From: Skeletonema tropicum
Taxonomy: Eukaryota; Bacillariophyta; Thalassiosirophyceae; Thalassiosirales; Thalassiosiraceae
Reading direction: 5' to 3'
Assembly: GCA_037178625.1 (NCBI GenBank)
Contig: CM074138.1
Span: 620,001 to 684,000 of the forward strand
Length of the DNA stretch: 64,000 bases
Below the pieces are notes generated by a model. It saw only the letters and a list, made by a program, of their open reading frames with translations. It had not been told where the DNA came from and did not search any database. The position numbers and the translations under genes were made by a program. How positions within the stretch are numbered: the stretch's first letter is position 1; every line of letters starts with the position of its first letter. This document shows, in pieces, positions 60,196 to 64,000 of this stretch.

Positions 60196-61596
60196 TTAAT
60201 CCTCCTTGAATCCATGCTTCTTCCGTTTCTTCACCTTCTGCCCGTACTCTCCAACAGCTTGTTCGTTGTCATCCTTCATCCTCTTCTCCTTCCTTTCATT
60301 TTCAGCACTCTCCCACTTGCGCAGAAACATCTTGCCCTCCTGAATTTGTAGCCACCGCCCATGTAACTCGGAACCGTCCAACACTACCGCCTGCTCGACT
60401 GCTTTGGGACTTGTAAACAGTACTCCACAGTATCCTTTACTACGTCCCGAGTCTTCAAACGTTGGAAAGGTAATCTCCATGATAGGTCCACAATGTTCAA
60501 AGAACTTGCGAATGTCATCCTCCGTTGTATCATAGTTCAGTCCAAACACTCGGACAGATAATGATTGACGGTTCTTATTCTTCTTTTTATCACTTTTGGA
60601 AGACCCTTCTGCAGCTGCTTTCTTCTTTGCTAGAACCTTTTCACGAATTGATTCATCATGCTTGTAAGGGCACTTGTCACCCTTGCGGCACTTGCCCTTA
60701 TTCTTCCAGTTGATGCAATCTTTCTGAGATTTGTCTTTGGCTTGTGGTTTCGTAGTATTTTCCTTGGTGGCAGATTTGATCGAGATATCATGTGAGAATG
60801 GACACTCATCTCCCAGCTTGCAAGAACCACTCTTTTTGAAGGCAAAACACTTTTGCTTCTTTTTCGATGAAGATGATGCTGTTGTGTCATCTTTCTTCTC
60901 AATGCAGCCACCTTCTCCACTATGAGCAAACTTACAATCTTCAAAGTAGGGGCATCGGAACTTCTTCCACAGAAAACAGATGTTTTTGTCCTCACTGCAT
61001 TTGGCTTGTTGATTCTCATCATCATCACGAACCACCGATCGAATATACAAGGTATGCTTACGTTTCGATGACTCCTTTACAGATCCGCGTACCGTGCCGG
61101 CTTTAACTGCAGCATCTCTTGATTCCACAGATGCGAATGTAATGAATCCAAACCCTCGATGAGTAGTACCTTCCGCAGTAGTAGACTTCTTGTCAGATCC
61201 ATCTGTGTTCTTGACTTCATCATCGCCATTATTGTCATTCTCGTCTGATTTCTCTTGCAAAATACTCACTTCTGCAACACATCCTTCACCAAAGGTTTTC
61301 TCCATGATACGTGTGATTATCTCTTCATTGAATGCTTGAGGGATACGTGAGAGAAATGCCTTGCATTCGTCAGTGCCACCGACGTCGTAGTCGTTGCTTT
61401 CATCCGCAGCAGTTGTATCTATTTGATGTTCTTCAGCCGCACCATCATCATTATTTGCATCTACATCAGCACTATTTTTTGTGGTCTCAGTTTCTTCTGG
61501 TCTTGAAACCTCTTCTGCCTTGGTAGACTCGTCATCGGAAGAAGATGATGACGAAGACGAAGAGGAGGATGAATCAGAACCTTGCTCGGCTGCCAT
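60196..61596 (-). CDS. RNA-binding protein, two RRMs and three CCCH fingers
   Basis: Minus strand, single exon, 466 codons. An acidic Ser/Asp/Glu start (1-70) precedes an RRM with KAFLSRIPQAFNEE, a long Asp/Asn insert, and THRGFGFITFASVESRDAAV (RNP1 and beyond). Three CCCH zinc fingers follow: CFLWKKFRCPYFEDCKFAH, CFAFKKSGSCKLGDECPFSH and CINWKNKGKCRKGDKCPYKH. A second RRM follows with SVRVFGLNYDTTEDDIRKFF and KGYCGVLFTS. The C-terminus is Lys/Arg-rich. The RRM - 3x CCCH - RRM order is not a well-known named family; nucleolin- or splicing-type RNA binding is plausible. It is convergent with the Smr gene (about 92 bp) and divergent from the small gene at 61935. Confidence 0.83.
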   Translation of the reverse strand: MAAEQGSDSSSSSSSSSSSSDDESTKAEEVSRPEETETTKNSADVDANNDDGAAEEHQIDTTAADESNDYDVGGTDECKAFLSRIPQAFNEEIITRIMEKTFGEGCVAEVSILQEKSDENDNNGDDEVKNTDGSDKKSTTAEGTTHRGFGFITFASVESRDAAVKAGTVRGSVKESSKRKHTLYIRSVVRDDDENQQAKCSEDKNICFLWKKFRCPYFEDCKFAHSGEGGCIEKKDDTTASSSSKKKQKCFAFKKSGSCKLGDECPFSHDISIKSATKENTTKPQAKDKSQKDCINWKNKGKCRKGDKCPYKHDESIREKVLAKKKAAAEGSSKSDKKKNKNRQSLSVRVFGLNYDTTEDDIRKFFEHCGPIMEITFPTFEDSGRSKGYCGVLFTSPKAVEQAVVLDGSELHGRWLQIQEGKMFLRKWESAENERKEKRMKDDNEQAVGEYGQKVKKRKKHGFKED

Positions 61597-61934
61597 CTTG
61601 CTTGCTTATTGATGGTATTGATACTGTTTATGGTCGGTATAGGTTTTGTTCTTTGGCAGGGATTTGGATGGCTGGCTGCGGCGCAAATACATAGGTGAGT
61701 TTAAATAACGCTACAGATAATGTTGAACTCCCGACATGATGGTGTCAAATTTTGATCGTCATAAAGCTTGCGTTTATATTGTTGCAGATTTATTGTCAGA
61801 TGATTATGTAGCAGGTTGATTGGACCATCAAATAATAGAAGGAGAGAATAGTAGAGGAGAGAATAATTATCTGCGTGGTGGACTCGTAGAATAAGTGTAA
61901 ATTGCATCAATTAAAGACGAATACATCACACAGG
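61597..61934. promoter_or_regulatory. divergent intergenic region
   Basis: 338 bp between the RRM/CCCH gene (minus) and the small conserved gene (plus). It should contain both promoters. No repeat or frame of note. Confidence 0.4.
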
Positions 61935-62306
61935 ATGTCAGACGAAGCAACCAAACAAAAAATCGGCCAAAAGCACCCTACGCCAACACCCGGCAACGGT
62001 GATCGTGTCTTTTACGAGACACTCTACAACCAACGCCCCGATTCTGAAATGGCACAAGAATGGTGCGTCGCCTACGGCGTCTTGTCTGACGAGGATGCGG
62101 CCAAACTTCACAAAAAGATTTTGAAACGAAAGGCTGATGCGAAGAGTGTAGGTGGTAGTGGAGGCAGTAGTAGTAGTCCTGCACCCAAGAGTGAGAAGAA
62201 GAAGAGTTCATCGAAGAAGAGGGGGAAGAAGGTGATGGATGATGTGGAGTTTGATGCGGGGATGGGTGCTGGTGGAGATGAGGGGATTGGGGTCGGAGCG
62301 CTGTAG
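61935..62306 (+). CDS. small conserved-type protein, basic C-terminus
   Basis: 123 codons from the ATG at 61935 (the frame is open 33 bp further upstream, but this ATG follows a clean leader). The core reads GDRVFYETLYNQRPDSEMAQ then EWCVAYGVLSDEDAAKLHKK, which I believe is conserved in other stramenopiles but cannot verify. A Gly/Ser and Lys-rich segment with SEKKKSSSKKRGKK and an acidic Gly-rich end follow. No catalytic motif, no targeting peptide. Possibly nuclear because of the basic cluster. It is convergent with the WD40 gene. Confidence 0.65.
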   Translation: MSDEATKQKIGQKHPTPTPGNGDRVFYETLYNQRPDSEMAQEWCVAYGVLSDEDAAKLHKKILKRKADAKSVGGSGGSSSSPAPKSEKKKSSSKKRGKKVMDDVEFDAGMGAGGDEGIGVGAL

Positions 62307-62461
62307 AAGATGTACTATAATGTACACACTTTTGAGAAAGAGACAAGACGTAGAATGGACAGGGAGAACATTACAACAATTGATATATTGGTGAGCAATA
62401 TAATATACATACATAAGAAAAGATATCAAACATCTGCATTACACTTCAGTGCTAAGTAGGT

Positions 62462-64000
62462 TTAAGACGATGGCAGAGAATAAATGGATATATCATTGGT
62501 CGTGTCAGCAACAAACACCGAAGATGGTAAGGCATCACTCGAAGCTCGACTACATGTGATCCAATTTGGTTTATGTCGATGTGGTATTTGAAACAGTACC
62601 TTCGGTGGAGAAGGGAGTAAATCATCCAGAAACAATTCATCATCTGTAGACGCCTTGTGTTGATTGTTTGTCTTGCCCTTCTTCTTATTCTTGCCCTTGC
62701 TCTTCTTTGATGATATTGTGGCAGACTTCAATGCTTCGGTTGCACTTTGCAACTCATTGTCTTTCTCCTTAGCTTCTCGGTTCACATCACTGCATCCACC
62801 AAGATAGAGTAATGGATCCAATGCATCTCCATCTACCATATTACCACCAAGATCCCAGAACAAAAGTTTCCCATCATTTCCTGCAGATATTAATAATCGA
62901 TCTTCAGCTTCGGCACTGCTGGATGGTTTTGACGTTGAAGCGCTAGAACCGAAGCCAGGAAAGCATACTGCTGCAACTGCCGATCCATGCCCACCTTCAT
63001 CGTACCCCAGCCTTCCTATCTCTACCAAACGATTTCCTTCTCCACGTAGAATGACGCAAGATCCATCCCCAACCGCTGCAGCAAGTAGTCGTCCAGAAGG
63101 ACTCCATTGAAGGGAATGAATAAAGGGGGGGTTGCAAATTTGAGTTGTATTCTCGCTTTCAGCAGGTTTGATATGGATGGATGACGTTGCTCGCTTCGGT
63201 TTCGACACGTCAAACAGTTTCACCATGCAATCAGTACCACCACTTGCCACATACATCCCATTGACTCGTGGTCGAAATACAGCGCTGGATGCAATGGTGT
63301 GCGATCCAGGCTCTGCGTGATGTAGAACTGTGTGCTTGACAGAGATTGGTGATTGTTCTGAAACTATACTTCTTTGTGGGATGCATTCCGAGGGAATGTG
63401 GACCTCTCCACAATCATCAACCGCGGCCAAATGATAATTTCGTCTGCCATCTTTGTTGCGTTTTGGAAAAGAAAATGATAATTGATTTATTTCGTCCTGG
63501 CATTGAAATGATGGAGAAAGATCCAGATACGGCGTTTTGATAATTGGACCTGTGCATGTCCGAAGATCGTATCCATAAACGTTAGTTCCAGAGCTCGCAT
63601 ATCTGTTGAAGCAAAGAAGAATTAGTCAAGATTGAGTTGAATCAACATATTGCATTGCTGTGTTCATAACTAGGCATCAACTTACACCATGCAATCTAGT
63701 CTACTAGTAGAAATATCAGTATCACCGCTGTCATCGCCGCTACTTTGTCCTTCCTCAATTACAGACGGATGAAATGCTACAGCGGTCACATCATTAGGCT
63801 CATTCTCTATTGTCGGCGCAATGATACAATAGGCAGTCTTTCGCATACGCAGATCCCAAAGTCTTGCGGTGCCATCTTCCGATCCACTCAGCAATAAGCT
63901 GGGGTGATGATCGGTAATCGATGAATACTTTGCGTGATCACCTGGGTGAGATATGCACAGTACTGGCTGTCGGTGACCTTTTAGAGTGCGTTTCTGAACT
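62462..64000 (-). CDS. WDR53-like WD40 protein, 5' end outside window
   Basis: Minus strand, exons 64000-63686 (partial) and 63602-62462, intron 83 bp, joined in frame as DCMV-YASSGTNVYGYDL. At least 485 residues are present. WD40 blades are visible: TLKGHRQPVLCISHPGDHAK, LLLSGSEDGTARLWDLRMRK, the VYGYDLRT strand, VASGGTDCMVKLFDVSKPKR, HSLQWSPSGRLLAAAVGDGS and DRLLISAGNDGKLLFWDLGG. A Lys/Ser-rich loop (SSKKSKGKNKKKGK) interrupts the last part before HKPNWITC, which matches the NW-containing final blade of WDR53. Animal WDR53 is a proposed DDB1-CUL4 substrate receptor; the WDxR-like element (WDLRMRK) would fit that role. The true start lies beyond the window edge. Confidence 0.75.

Noticed and set aside
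1..64000. tRNA or rRNA genes
   Set aside because: I scanned for B-box-like GGTTCGAATCC and for rRNA-like conserved blocks and saw no convincing candidate; a dedicated search such as tRNAscan-SE would be needed to be sure.

Overview
This is nuclear DNA of a unicellular eukaryote, most probably a diatom (stramenopile). The genes are eukaryotic: chromatin remodeller, Golgi sulfotransferase, RRM/CCCH proteins. They lie close together as alternating divergent and convergent pairs. Introns are few and short (65 to 138 bp) with GTAAGT-like donors. Two proteins carry a signal peptide ending near an ASAFAP-like motif with Phe, as in diatom plastid pre-sequences. The retrotransposon has the HVDD reverse-transcriptase box I associate with diatom copia elements. 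Genus and species cannot be read from the window; a centric diatom is only a guess.

Layout. 1-4.3 kb: gene-poor, with clusters of the palindrome GAATCCTAGGATTC, one hypothetical gene and two small inverted-repeat elements. 4.3-15.1 kb: gene island with an M50 metalloprotease, a sulfotransferase, a kinesin-light-chain-like TPR protein, and a divergent pair of ABHD13-like hydrolase and DGAT2. 15.1-29.7 kb: accessory region with hairpin-bearing direct repeats, a small gene that may belong to a diatom-specific family, a broken PIF1-like helicase, a broken berberine-bridge-type oxidoreductase, and a 184-bp satellite array of about 20 units split by a copia-type element with identical 252-bp terminal repeats. 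An unusual inverted array of GAGCGTGA decamers and an (AG)23 microsatellite follow.

29.7-42.8 kb: compact genes for a thylakoid-lumen-type protein, an FLVCR/SLC49-like transporter, an Aven homologue, an S1/RS-domain RNA protein, an APE2-type nuclease divergent from a plastid-type YaaA protein, a DUF501 protein and a coiled-coil protein. 42.9-44.5 kb: an apparently non-autonomous DNA transposon with terminal inverted repeats and a 4-bp target duplication. 45.1-64 kb: a six-exon ABC transporter, a 2152-residue SWR1/SRCAP-like remodeller fused to WW, F-box-like and beta-helix modules, an LRR membrane protein, a ubiquitin-like plus Smr protein, an RRM/CCCH protein, a small conserved protein and a WDR53-like protein cut by the window edge.

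Most striking are the SWR1-like protein (four tandem copies of a module that looks like the single SRCAP segment between HSA domain and ATPase, plus the C-terminal fusion, plus introns that cut its ATPase motifs), the satellite/copia locus, and the APE2-YaaA divergent pair. Exon joins are my reading of splice signals and frame; no transcript evidence was available.
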